Positions 35,577-46,840 of a stretch of DNA of 64,000 bases are shown in pieces. A program made the translations under genes and the position numbers. Origin of the DNA: Mytilus californianus (Eukaryota; Mollusca; Bivalvia; Mytilida; Mytilidae); NCBI RefSeq assembly GCF_021869535.1, contig NW_026262648.1, forward strand, positions 2,604,001-2,668,000, written 5' to 3'. Each line of letters opens with the position of its first letter. Within the stretch, counting starts at the first letter, position 1. The notes under the pieces are model-generated. The model was not told where the DNA came from and searched no databases. It saw nothing but the letters and a program-made list of their open reading frames with translations.

Positions 35577-36030
35577 AAAAATGTGTCCATAGTACATGGA
35601 TGCCCCACTCGCACTATCATTTTCTATGTTTAGTGGAACGTGAAATTGGGGTCAAAACACTAATTTGGCATTAAAATTTGAAAGATCATATCATAGGGAA
35701 CATGTGTACTAAGTTTCAAGCTGATTGGACTTCAACTTCATCAAAAACTACCTTGACCAAAAACTTTAACCTGCTCACTCGCACTATCATTTTCTATGTT
35801 CAGTGGACCGTGAAACTTGGATCAAAACTCTAATTTGGCATTAAAATTAGAAAGATCATATCATAGGGAACATGTGTACTAAGTTTCAAGTTGATTGGAC
35901 TTCAACTTTATCAAAAACTACCTTGACCAAAAACATTAACCTAAAGCGGGACAGACGGATGGATGAAACGACGGACGAATGAACGGACGCACAGACCGAA
36001 AAACATAATGCCCCTAGGTGGGGCATAAAA
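35577..36030 (+). repeat. Repeat with two 170-bp tandem copies, family 3, copy a
   Basis: Two copies (from about 35,604 and 35,774) of a block starting CACTCGCACTATCATTTTCT and holding CATAGGGAACATGTGTACTA. A run of GACGGA-type motifs and TGGGGCATAAAAATG follow. The start AAAATGTGTCCATAG and the end GGGCATAAAAA are shared with 54,605-55,075. Confidence 0.75.
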
Positions 36031-37258
36031 ATGCAATATTCCAAACGCCAGTTTACTTTAATTTTCTATTAATTTTATTTCACTAGTTTCATCATAATAA
36101 TTAGACAAATAGTACTCATAAATTAATTTTTATAAATTACTTCATAAATGGTGTATTTGCAGTTTTTAAGTTTTCACTATACAAAATAATCTACAGGGAA
36201 CATCATTCATGTATAACACTTATCTTGTATCGAAAGTAGTACATCTTTCAAACAAACGACGCTGATGTTCCATTTGATAAGAAGAGATAAAAAGGTTGTA
36301 CAAATCTAACCTGAATATGATTTCTTATTAAAGTGTCATGTAATTTTTTTTATTGAAATCATTTAACAGATGGAAGTAAATAGCATTAGTTTATTCGTTT
36401 TTAACACTGATACGAATAATTATGAAAAGGATACAATTTGTGTTTTCGAGAAAAGACTGAATACTAATATTTTAAGATTTTCTTCACATCAAAATCAAAG
36501 CAGTCTTGTACAAATAGTTTAAACGACTGCCCCGGGCGAAGGTAAAAAAGTACAAAATCATTTATGTTTCTACCTCAGGCGTGTACATGTTGTAGAGATT
36601 TAGAAGGTAAATCTTGTTTATAAATTGTCAGTTCTTTATCTTACCTTTGACATTTACATGACAGCACTTACATAATAAGATATATAATGTCCCAAAAATA
36701 CTTTAATTTTATTAGATAAATCATAAACAATCTACCTTGAACATGTCGAATACAAACCCACGAAAACTTACCGATTTAGAAAATAACAGTTACTCGTGTT
36801 GTTCCAAAGATTTTACTTCGGGGGATAATTTGACAAATTCACCGTCATTTAAAAAAAACAATGTGGAAAAGCGGATGAAGAGATCTGATCTAGAGATAGA
36901 TATATTTGAATTAACATTGTTCATTTATAATGCACGTTTCTAAATGGGTCAATCGCATTTATGATTAAATATAATTACCCGTAAGCCACGTTGAATTAGA
37001 TGATTGCATTCCATTTTTTTGTTTTTATTTTTCATGTCCGAACAGCTACTATAAGTGGTATGATGAATGTCCTTGTGGATATTAGAAACACTTTTACTTG
37101 GATTTGTTTGCAAAGTTGGTTTGCTTTATTGATATTCTCTCTCATTCTTTCTTTGGTTCTCGTAGAAAATGTTTTCTCCCGATTACTTCTTGTAGATATT
37201 ACTTCTTGAGTACTCCCTTTAACTGTTTTCTCCTTAAAATCTATGGTCCCTCTTTTAC

Positions 37259-37633
37259 CCTTTACGGTTGATATATTTTCTGTACCATAAGTTGTTGGCG
37301 CAATTTTAGTGGTTTCATTTGTAGTATTATAGATTATCTCTCGAGTATTGCTTGTTCTTGGTACACTCATCTTAAATTTGGTTTCATACTGTCTGCTGGT
37401 AACAGTTTTCCATTTGGAGGTACTTTTTAAACTTGTTTTCATGTTAGTAGTCGATTTGGATTCAAATTCAGTTGCTTCCCTTTCACTTCCTTGTTGAGGT
37501 GTTATATTTTGTATTTCCTGTATATCCGATGTCACATCAACGCTCTCTTTGTATGTTTTCTCTTTAATGTTATAGGTTGTTAGATTAACATTGTTTGTAT
37601 TGGCTCGATTATACTGTTTGTCGACAATCTGCC
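37259..37633 (-). CDS. Exon 8: Thr/Ser/Lys-rich stalk, part B
   Basis: The same reading frame as exon 7, resumed after a 42-nt GT...AG segment (37634-37675) that holds two in-frame stops. Composition continues as Thr/Ser/Asn-rich with Lys and Glu, and sequons such as NTT and NET. The 3' end is uncertain. A donor at AAAGG|GTAAAA (37259) leaves phase 1 and fits the transmembrane exon. The frame stays open to 37032 and another possible donor (CCAA|GTAAAA, 37098) is in phase 0, which would need a further exon I did not find. Confidence 0.5.
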
Positions 37634-37675
37634 CTGCTTACTTGGTTCAGTAAGTAAAATGCCAATACGATTTAC
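37634..37675 (-). other. 42-nt GT...AG segment with two in-frame stops
   Basis: It begins GTAAATCG and ends CCAAGTAAGCAG. The Thr/Ser-rich frame is the same on both sides. Inside the segment that frame meets TGA and TAA. Removing it restores one open frame through TGG. It could be an ultrashort intron, two nonsense changes in a decaying stalk, or a retained segment that ends a secreted isoform. Confidence 0.5.
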
Positions 37676-38098
37676 AGTTGTTTTCATAGAAGTTGTAGTT
37701 AATAGACTTCTCTTCGTGAATACCTGCTGAAGTTGTCATCTGTATTGTATTATGTTGAGAATTTGTTAATTGAGTGCTCATTTTAATCTTTTCGGTGATG
37801 CTTGTTTTTGCAATACTTCTTGTTGATTTTCGAAGGTACGACTCAGTCGATTTGTTTTGAAGTTTATAAGTTGTAGTGGTTTCCTGATTTGTAACGATTT
37901 GCGCAATGTCACTGGAAACTTCTCTTTGAGTGTCCCCAGTAGTAAATTCATTGTTTTGTCTCATTAGATTAGTGAATTCCTCGGTTGTATACTCGAAAGT
38001 TGAATTTTGCCCTTTTTCAGTGGTTTGAATGTTAAATGAAACAGTCTCCAAATCGGTCATGCTGTTTGTTCCAGTATTTGTCGACATAATCGTTATAT
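37676..38098 (-). CDS. Exon 7: Thr/Ser-rich stalk, part A
   Basis: Acceptor TGCTTTTTCTTAAG|AT, phase 1 in. 140 codons of Thr-, Ser-, Asn- and Gln-rich sequence with runs such as TTTTYKLQ and several N-x-S/T sequons (for example QNST, QNKST). No Cys until the very end. Composition fits an O-glycosylated, extended extracellular stalk. The frame hits TGA shortly after this exon, so a donor at ACT|GTAAAT is assumed here. Without splicing, the protein would end after 9 more codons as a form lacking the membrane anchor. Confidence 0.65.
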
Positions 38099-38179
38099 CT
38101 TAAGAAAAAGCATGAACAAATATAATACCTTGACTTAGTACGTATGTAACTAAAATAGATTTAAAAAAAGAAACTAAAC

Positions 38180-38345
38180 ATACAAGAGAGGTGGAAGAGA
38201 ACAAAGGGATGTTCAAACTCATTAGTCACCATAGCAAAAAACGCGAAAACCGAAGTACAGACAATAACAGTGGTCAAAACACCTCACATTAAACTGAAAA
38301 AACTGAACAACACGAACCAAACATAAAACCCGGGTTGATCTCTGT
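38180..38345 (-). repeat. Dispersed repeat, family 2, reverse fragment
   Basis: Reverse-oriented, diverged piece around AAACTCATTAGTCACCATAG in intron 6. Confidence 0.45.
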
Positions 38346-39169
38346 TGCTCCGGAAATTAAAAACAAAGAACATCCAATCTTTGCTCAACGAAGTAAGTTT
38401 TATAAAACTACATATAAAACGAAAGTAATTAACATAATGTATCATTAAAATCATGCCAAAGGTATCACGACTAGGTACCTCCAGCAGCAGTGACAACCAT
38501 ATTTAAACATAAGATATCCATGTATGTGCGTACAACACGTGTTTATTGAATCAGCGACCAAGGTTACTAAAAACCAGATTATGAAACCAAATGCATATTG
38601 GGCACCGATAATTACTGGTAGGAAAAACCATATTCTTAAGAAGGTTTATTTTTGCTAAGATTTTTGTAAACTTCGTTTATTTCAATTTCATAGCATCTGG
38701 CGCAGGTAAATTGGTACCGTTAGTATTATTATGATTTGCGAAATAACAACATTTGGTATAAATTAAGCTGTGCAGATGCATACATGGAAATAAAATAGTC
38801 TACTTCTGATTATTATCGGTACTACTCCTGTGCCGACAAATATCATTGATAAAATGTTATAATTATACTATACAATTCTAACCATAGATGACCATGATGA
38901 TAATTAGGAAGAATTTGCATTAATTGTTGGAGTTCTTGGCTTCAATGCTCTGCACTAATGGACTTGACACTCCAAACGTTTTGTTTCGATAGTTTTTATG
39001 AAGACGAAACGCCTTTTAGTGTTCTGAATTGAAGACATTGCATCTTTGGTGAATTGGTCTGTCATTCGAGTATGTATATCTTAAAGATTGTTTAAAGATA
39101 AGGTTCGAAAAAGATGAAATGGTCGCAAATTTTAAAGACAATAAAGTTTACGGATTTTGATTTGCAAAA

Positions 39170-40545
39170 AGATTACTGGCCAGCAGACCAAGTATCCTTT
39201 CTTCAAAAAAGAAAAACCATAAAACGACTTCATATTAAATTTTATCCTTTGAAATTTAGAAAATAAAATGCGTTTGCTTGTATGATTGTGTATTGTTTCC
39301 TTATATTTATTACTGGCGACCTGAACATTGTCAATAACATTTCTCTGCGAAATGTGTTATTCAAAGGCTTGAAATATCGGATGCCAAAATCCATAAATTG
39401 GAAACACAACTCTAAAATATTGATGAATTCAGTCGGGGGGTATGCCAGGCAATGGGCTAAACAAGAAAAGGAAGACGTAGATACTCTTTTCTTATGGGTT
39501 AAGGCTGTGAGGTTGTTTACAAATTAGAATTCAAAAACTGAATAGGTTAATGAATTCACATGCTACATCGATCTTTAAAAACCCAAATGTTACTAAGCAC
39601 CTGTCCTATCTCCTTGACAAATATGTTGTTGTCCCCGCAGATAAAGCCTCAAACAACATTGTTTTTGTGTGTAAATCACATAAAGCTCTGATTCCTTGCC
39701 TGGCTTTGGCGTTACCTTTTGTCCATTTAGGTTTATAAGCTCTTAATTTTTTTTGGGCCTTGAGCATCACTGAAGGGAGACATTCATTGTCGAAATGCGC
39801 ATCTAGTGCATAAAATTGGTACCGTTAATGTTATTACTACCACTGGGTCGATATCTCTGCTAGTGGACTGCTAGTTCCCGAGGGTATCACCACCTCATTA
39901 GCCAGTACTTCGGTACTGGGATAAATATACGGATGTTGTGTTATTAAACTTGCTGTTACAATTTTTTTTCAATTATTTTTAATTAAGGACTAAATCTCCT
40001 TCATGCAAAGCTCTGATTCCTTGCCCGGTTTCGGCTAACCATTTAGGTTAACTAATAAGGTCTTCATTTTGTGATAACTTTTGGATTTTCAAATACTTTG
40101 GCGTCGAGCATCACTGAAGAGACATTTATTGTCGAAATGCACATCTGGTGCAGAAATATTTGTACCGTTAATTTTATAACATACAGATGAAGAACTGGAT
40201 CTTTCTTCACTGTATTGAATACTTTAATTACATAAGTGTCCATACAAACAACATTATATTGCTGACTTCGATGTGCTCCATGAAACCTCTTTCTAAATTA
40301 TTAAAATCAGTAATATCAGCAATCAAAGCCGAACTTCATAGTTATTGTGAAACGACCTAAACCACGAACGGCGTGAATCAGATGTGGATACTTAACAATT
40401 CGGAAGATCTGTTAGAGTACAGACAAACTAAGTCTCTTTCCTATTGCAATAGTGTTAAAACATTTTACTTGTCTACCCTTTCCACAAGTATTCCCCATTC
40501 CAAACTAAAAGATTAATTAAAAGAACTGGATCTGCTCCGTTTTAT
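39170..40545 (+). mobile_element. Penelope-like element, 5' half, split by another repeat
   Basis: Left part (to about 39,681): LKYRMPKSINWKHNSKILM, YARQWAKQEKEDVDTL and LLDKYVVVPADKASNNIVF, the conserved region upstream of the reverse transcriptase. Right part (from about 40,174), frameshifted: DEELDLSSLY, HKCPYKQ and IPHSKLKD. The two parts would be neighbouring in an intact element. Frameshifts and stops in both halves; no catalytic core is present. Confidence 0.72.
39682..40173 (+). repeat. Dispersed repeat, family 4, duplicated and inserted in the Penelope-like element
   Basis: Two direct copies (39,682-39,833 and 40,009-40,173) of a block starting AAGCTCTGATTCCTTGCC and ending ATTGTCGAAATGC then GGTACCGTTAA-like sequence. 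A third, shorter copy is at 61,125-61,256. Target duplication is not clear. Confidence 0.65.
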
Positions 40546-40689
40546 ATAAAAAAAAGAATGGCCAACATAGATACAAGTATCTTGTCTTGTCGAGAATAAA
40601 TCGTACTCACAAAAAAACACAAAAAAAATATTCCAATTAAAACAAAAAATTCGAAGATTGACATAAAGACTGACATTATCAAGATCTTC

Positions 40690-40800
40690 ATTTGTCATTG
40701 TCAGTTTATTTTCGACTTGAGATTGAATATTCCTTTAATATCTTTCGCCTTTCTTTTATGACATTAATGTGTATGCTTTGACAATATCAAATACGAAAAA
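40690..40800 (+). repeat. Dispersed repeat, family 2, tail fragment
   Basis: GTCAGTTTATTTTCGACTTG followed by TATCTTTCGCCTTTCTTTTA, the tail of family 2. Confidence 0.55.
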
Positions 40801-41007
40801 CACATTTTCTTTGCTGTCTAGAAATATAAGTAGATGCTCAGTACAAGATTGTAGCTGGATATGCAAGAAAAATATAAGAAAACTACAATTATAGCTGTTT
40901 ATGGGTGATCAATGATGTTCCTGGACCCCCTTAGGAAAAATAAAGTCCATATAAGTTTAAGTATTGTCATTATCCATAAATATTCTAGACCAAAATTATT
41001 AACATAC

Positions 41008-41139
41008 CTTTATAACAGAAGAAAGCAAGAGTTTTGTAATTGTTTTTACTGCATTGTTTCTCCGTTGGGGTTGTTCCATTACCATCACAATGAATTACAC
41101 TGCACTTATTGAATACTGTTGAAGTGTTTATCTGTTTAG
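41008..41139 (-). CDS. Exon 6: Cys module 2
   Basis: Acceptor AATTGATTTTTGCAG|CT, donor TTATAAAG|GTATGT, 132 nt, phase 1-1 (residues 174-216). It carries C-x4-C-x11-C-x11-C with core CSVIHCDGN and two sequons (NTS, NGT). Spacing and the C-x2-I-x-C-[ND]-x-N motif match exon 4, so the two look like diverged copies of one extracellular module. Confidence 0.75.
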
Positions 41140-41169
41140 CTGCAAAAATCAATTCATATCAATTTCTTA

Positions 41170-41300
41170 TAATAAAAGAAAGGCGGAAGATATTAAAGGG
41201 ATAATCTAAATCATTAGTCGATTACAAACTGACAACGCCATGACAAAAAAACGAAAAACGACCATAAAACCATCAGTATACAAAACAAAACCTAAATAAC
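41170..41300 (-). repeat. Dispersed repeat, family 2, reverse tail fragment
   Basis: Reverse of the tail (GGCGGAAGATATTAAAGGG ... CTGACAACGCCATGAC), ending 30 bp upstream of exon 6 on the minus strand. Confidence 0.55.
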
Positions 41301-41599
41301 TATGTAACATGACCTATGATTTCTTTTGATTTGTTACATGCAAATGTTGATCCTATAATTAATATAACTGTTTCAAACATATTTCAGCACGAATAAAACG
41401 AGTTTCTTTAATAACCTCCATATTTAAATAATGAGTTTCATCAGACGGTTTGTTCTATGTATGCATTTTTTATCATTTTATCTTTTGTTTATTGATTAGG
41501 TAACTGTCGGTTATAACATCGCTACACTCCTTAATTTTAATAAATTTTCAATTTCATAGTTATTCATTATTCAAATTGTCTTGCTAAAAGTTAAAAGTT

Positions 41600-41950
41600 T
41601 ATAAAAAGAAGAAAGGTACATAGGGATAAAAAGAAAAGCAGAATTCGAATCGGGACAGCCAATAACATGACTTAACGACGAACAACAGTCCGCAAATCAA
41701 AAGTAACACATCTTTTGATAGTGCAACATGAATATTATTGAATACAATACAGGGAGTTTTCAGGTTCTACAAAATTGTAAGTAGCTTTTGTGTCACTAGT
41801 GTCTCTCTTAGTGTTGTCCATGACAGGAACAACCCGATGATTAAAGGCAAGATACGGACTGCCATTCTCAAAAAAAGAGGGCGGAATTATAGCTACAACA
41901 ACAGTTATATACCACTGGTCATCTGTGGCACAAATTATCCGTAACGTTCT
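41600..41950 (-). repeat. Dispersed repeat, diverged family 2 relative
   Basis: Includes GAGGGCGGAATTATAGCTAC and TGGTCATCTGTGGCACAAA, paired with similar blocks at 45.97-46.06 kb. Confidence 0.45.
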
Positions 41951-44355
41951 ACCTAGTCATAATGGTTTCGGTAAAACATCCGAAGAGATGACTTCAACTT
42001 CAATATGAAGAACCTTTATTGTTGTAGTTTCCCTTTCAGTAGGACAATTATGTTCTAAGGTAAAATGATAAGAAAGAAACACAAGCTTTGGAAAACCGTA
42101 CCAACTGAAAGATTTATGCTCAATATGAAGTTGCGGAAGTAATATTGCTACATAAAGATGGAAAGTTAAAAATGGGAAAATTATGTGATCTCCTTGTCGT
42201 CGATTTAGATATTTACCGAAATGTTTTGTAGCCTGTTAGTCCAAGGTATTATGCAGGCCTAGATGTATCGAGTTTATTTATTCTCTTATATTCAAAGGGA
42301 TTGAAACCATCAGCATAGTCACAAAAATTTGAATTGTTCAATATAAGAATTCATCTCTATAGAGAAACATACACGCAATACTGGCTAGAAGGAAAATAGA
42401 TAATAGATAACGTACGATAAATCAAATAAATGTTTTACATCTCTTATTATAAAGTTGTTCTGGATCTTATTCAAGATGGAAACGCAATTTGCGAAAAATC
42501 ACCAATTGATGCCATCAATTCTTCACACACAATTCTGCTACCTATTCGTTATTTGGCCTTAAAATTTGTAAAAGGCGTAAAATTAGCTGTCCTTTCAATA
42601 TTCTATTAGTTTTATTGATTAATAGGTAATATGATATATGACCATTTAAGTGTATAAATATTATCTATGGTGTCACTCTCACACCATAAACAAATCAAAA
42701 TTAACGCATTTGATTTAACATATGACCAAAAGATTTACCCAAAAAGGTACATCAAACTGTGTATTAGGCATCTTTCAGCAAATATGCTCTGGGTGAGGTT
42801 GATGCTTTGGTTTAAATGTTAATAATAAGACCTAAAGATGAGGCATTTTTGCCGTTTTAATTAAATACATTCAGTTTAAATGCCTAATGCAAAAACGTAA
42901 GACAAAATCAAATATGTAAATACTTATGTCCGAACCTAAACATTTTGTAAAGGATGCAAATGAAAAAGTTTAAATAAAATAACTTTTACAATTCCAGGTA
43001 CAAATTATGTTGCCTTATCGTACCTTCTTATTTAAAGACGCATCTGTTTTTCGAAATGACTGTTTTACTATGGGCAAAATATCATCATTAAACATATGCT
43101 CCTTTTTGGGTCCGTGTTCAATTAGCGTATGTAAACATCTATGTATGTTTGTATGTATGTATGTAGGGAGTAGTGTATAGCTCGCGTAAATGCATACAAG
43201 TTATTTCATATATATGCAATTACATTTTATTACTTTTGGCATTTTAAATGCCTAATGTGTTGAATATAATGGGTAAACATCACTAAGACAACAAATACGT
43301 GAATATTTGTTTTTGAAGAAAGAAAATCAATAATTTCTCTATTTCTACTTTGTGATATGTAAGGAATGCAATACATAACAAGGTTCAGACATAAACACGT
43401 CTGTTTCATAAGTACTTCATTTTATCTCTCGCCGATCTCTAAAGTTTTTGAACTTACACGATTATTTCAATAGTAATGCATATACAGTTTTCTTATCGAT
43501 TTCAGTGTACGAGACTCTTAATTAACCGTTATAAAGAGACCACGATACTAAAAGTTTTTAAAGCAAAACACATAAAAGGTTTGGGAGCATCAACACCAAT
43601 ATCATCAGAACTGTAAGCAAGACACAGTTTCAGTGGTTTTATTTTGTTGTATCAACATGAAGTTTTATTTTTCATTAAGAAATTTGATATTGAAAGCAGA
43701 TCTTGAGGTCTGTTAAACTTTTTACAAATTCGTTAGACTAGTGTCAATTAAACGCGTCTGGCGGAATAAATAATAAGCCTGTCATCTGTAACGAGTTTTG
43801 AAGACATAATGTATTGACATTTGTCTTTTTTTGAAGACAGCATGTCGACGATTAGCTCACTCATTTGGCCTTTTTAACTTTTTTTATTCTAGTGTCACTG
43901 TTGAATCTTTTGTAGACGAAAATGGCGTCTGCCGTACAAAATTTTAATCCTAGTATCTAGGATGAATTTATTTACACATGATTTCTTTTTCTTGAAATGG
44001 TCTGTTAATCATTGCCTGAGATAGTCAAAACTTACTTAAAGTTAAATACCATAGTTTACATACAGGACATTAATGTAGTGAATAAATTGATACCGCACAT
44101 TTTAAACAACGTTCAGTTGCTCAAAAGTAGAATTTGACCACCAATCCAAACTGTTTAGTCTATATATTATTTACAATTCAGCTCTGTTTTATTCATTGTA
44201 TAATTTTGTTGAACAATAGCTTTAAATTCCTGCAATCAACAGAGCATCTCAGATACATTATAATATACTGAAGTATTATTTAGTGAAAAACCTTATTACC
44301 CACAGTAAATTCAAGCCGTCCTAAACGATGTACTAAAGTAAAATTGATGTTTTAC

Positions 44356-44502
44356 CTTTAAGCAAATTAACTGGTGTTTCTATATTAAAGTATCTGTTAA
44401 AAGAATGGTTATGTTCGTCATCTGTACTGATCTGCGATAAATTTGTGCTCAGACATCCTATTTGTGGCTGTGTATCTTTTTTGCTATTAGATTTATCCTG
44501 TT
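44356..44502 (-). CDS. Exon 5: Cys module 1, part B, polar linker
   Basis: Acceptor TTGTTGTTGTATTAG|AA, donor CTTAAAG|GTAAAA, 147 nt, phase 1-1 (residues 125-172). It begins QDKSNSKKDTQPQIGC and ends ETPVNLLK, with one Cys and a sequon (NLS). It is mostly polar and probably disordered. Its 3' end could also join exon 9 directly (LLK-E-PVIGG) if exons 6-8 are skipped. Confidence 0.72.
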
Positions 44503-46750
44503 CTAATACAACAACAAAAAACATTTTTTTAGCATGACTTTTTTAAGATTCTTGTTACAAAAGTATAAAAAGTCATCTCGTGTAAATCAATTGAATTAGC
44601 AAGACGTAGTATCTGTAGTTACACTTTCAGTGGATGTTTTATAATTAACGTTTTACCGTCGAAACAGTGATACTTTTTGCTAATGACTCTTTTGGGGAAA
44701 GGATTCTCCCTTAACCAAGTATTTTTATGGTTTAATTGCCATAAAACTAGCAAATTTTGTTGAAGAATGATAACAGTTATAAGCTTATAACCTTATAAAA
44801 ATATGAAAAATATAATGTGACACCCGTCGTGTTGCTAATGGTCAGTACAAATTCGGGTTTTCCGTCTTATTTAGCGATGTCACAGTTCACTAAAAGAAGA
44901 CTGGAGATCGTCTACAATTGCAATGTCGTTTTACTAGGAGGTATGAAATTGCATGCTGGAATCTTGTAATATAGCAATAGAAATTTCAAAATGAAAAAAA
45001 GCTGAAATCGTTTCTTTTATCGTAAAATTCTGTTCTCAACCTATCATCATTTTATTTCTAAAGTCAAAATGTGAGGCAGATATATCTGTATTAGTAGTAT
45101 CCTTTATTTTAAGTTCGATGTGATAGATGATCTAAACATAGTCACCAATTCTGAATAATTAAGTGCGCGGACAGCATCTGTATATAGGAACGTTAAGTTA
45201 AAGGAAAATTCAATATTATATACACTTAGAAAATGTAACTGCATTCTTTCATTTCATCTGAGAAGCACCTGCCTTATGTGAATAAAGGAACTAGTCGTCA
45301 AGAAGAGAATCACAAATGGCTCTCATTGGAATGCCGAATAGCTGTTAAAAAAAATCGTCCTGTAAACTTTAAAACTATGTTGTGAAGCAAACATTTAAGC
45401 ATCTTGACGATGTCAATTTCAGAGAATTTTTAACTCGAACAAGAAGTGTTTTAAACAAAGCATGATCTATCCCTTCCTAAATCAAGAAATAAGTATCTAC
45501 GTTGGTCAAATTTTTACTAATTCTCTTAATCCGTCTTTTAGTTTAATGAGGAGTACTTGTTAAGTTTAAACATATTTTATTTACTAAAAATAAAATGGAT
45601 TGGACACGATCAAATCATACTTATAAAGTCCGTTCCGAATTACAGTATATAACAATACGATATAAATATGAGCATGAAATTTTTCAAAATATACAATACT
45701 ATACGAGTCTATCTATTGAAAAAGGATGACAAAATAATTAACAAAACATTGTAAATGAAGATGATGCGAAAGAGAAGCGGAAAGTAGAAATGGGATATTA
45801 AGACTTATAAGTCGAGGATAAACTGACAAAACGAAAAACAACTTAAAGACAAACAGCAGTATACAAAACACAACATAGAACCTAGAAGATTGCGCAACAC
45901 GAAACGAATCAATAACTGGTTTTTAAGGAAGGAGAAGGAGCCCTTGCTCCACATGTGATACACATCGGGTTGTCACATTCGATGAAGAGAGGACGGAATT
46001 ATGAATACAACAATTGGAATATATCCGTCATCATCTGTGAAACAGATATTCCATAATGGTCAATCAACTCATAAATGTACCGAATATACTCTATTCAGTA
46101 TCACATGACAAGAAATCTCTCGGACTTTTTAATAAATTCGAATACATGTTTAATTATCTAGACGTTTAAACAAGATATTTGGATTACCAGATATGTCAGT
46201 AACTTAACATTACTGCTTAAGGAATACTGATTTCAGGATAGAGAAGTCAAACATGTTTATTCTGTCGGCTCATTTTTAAATATCAAATGATTTCCTGAAG
46301 TGTTTGTATGTTACATGCATTTATGTCGCCTTCGTCGATTTATGAGAGATGAATTTTGATAAACTACTGTTGCCTGCATATATACTAGTGGTAGAAAAAA
46401 GTGACATATATTGTATTATTTTTACAAATCTTTGTACTTTTTAGTATCCACATCTGAATACACCATCGCCCTCGAGTAGGCAGTTTCATGGTATCTCTGA
46501 AGCCCGCATTTGATTGCTAATGAAATGTTAATAATCGGAAAGAACTTTCTTGGAGCATTTAAGTTTTATTTGTACCCGTAGTAGGTAATCGCTACCCTCA
46601 TCGGGACTCATAGATAGACTACATATACAAAACATAGTTGTTTAATATCGATGTATGAATATATAAAAACAAAGAAAAACAATATAGAACATGCTGTAAC
46701 ACTTTCATAAAATACTTTATATTATTCAAAACAAGATATACTAAACTTAC
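44503..46750 (-). other. Intron 4 of the predicted gene
   Basis: AT-rich; holds a reverse family-2 repeat (45,760-46,080). No exon found. Confidence 0.5.
45760..46080 (-). repeat. Dispersed repeat, family 2, reverse copy
   Basis: Includes AGAAATGGGATATTAAGAC, AAACTGACAAAACGAAAAAC, CCTTGCTCCACATGTGATAC and GGACGGAATTATGAATACAA in the reverse order expected from copy a. Confidence 0.55.
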
Positions 46751-46840
46751 CACAGAGTAAATCTTCCAATCCTGATCTAATGTTATCGTTACATTGGATT
46801 TGTTTACATGATGTAATGTTTCTTATTCTTTGAACAGTGA
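46751..46840 (-). CDS. Exon 4: Cys module 1, part A
   Basis: Acceptor TTTCTTACATCTTTAG|TC, donor CTCTGTG|GTAAGT, 90 nt, phase 1-1 (residues 95-123). It carries C-x4-C-x12-C with core CKQIQCNDN and a sequon NIT before it. Other acceptors nearby do not give an open frame, which supports this one. The module is similar in spacing to exon 6. Confidence 0.7.

Larger units (their letters stand above)
30194..37258 (-). other. Intron 8 of the predicted gene
   Basis: 7.1 kb filled largely by a family-1 repeat, two Penelope-like remnants in opposite orientation, a family-2 repeat and a 170-bp tandem repeat (detailed separately). An additional exon cannot be excluded, especially if exon 8 ends at 37098. 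Confidence 0.45.
41140..44355 (-). other. Intron 5 of the predicted gene
   Basis: AT-rich; apart from the family-2 pieces at its 3' end, and a short GTAT-type microsatellite near 43,150, I see nothing in it. Confidence 0.5.

Noticed and set aside
36737..36943. 66-codon plus-strand frame starting at the ATG near 36,742 (MSNTNPRKLTDLENN...)
   Set aside because: Coding-like in composition and opposite a good minus-strand GTAAGT, but no partner exons on either strand could be found, so not called.
43140..43175. GTAT-type microsatellite
   Set aside because: Only a few units; common in such DNA and without further context.
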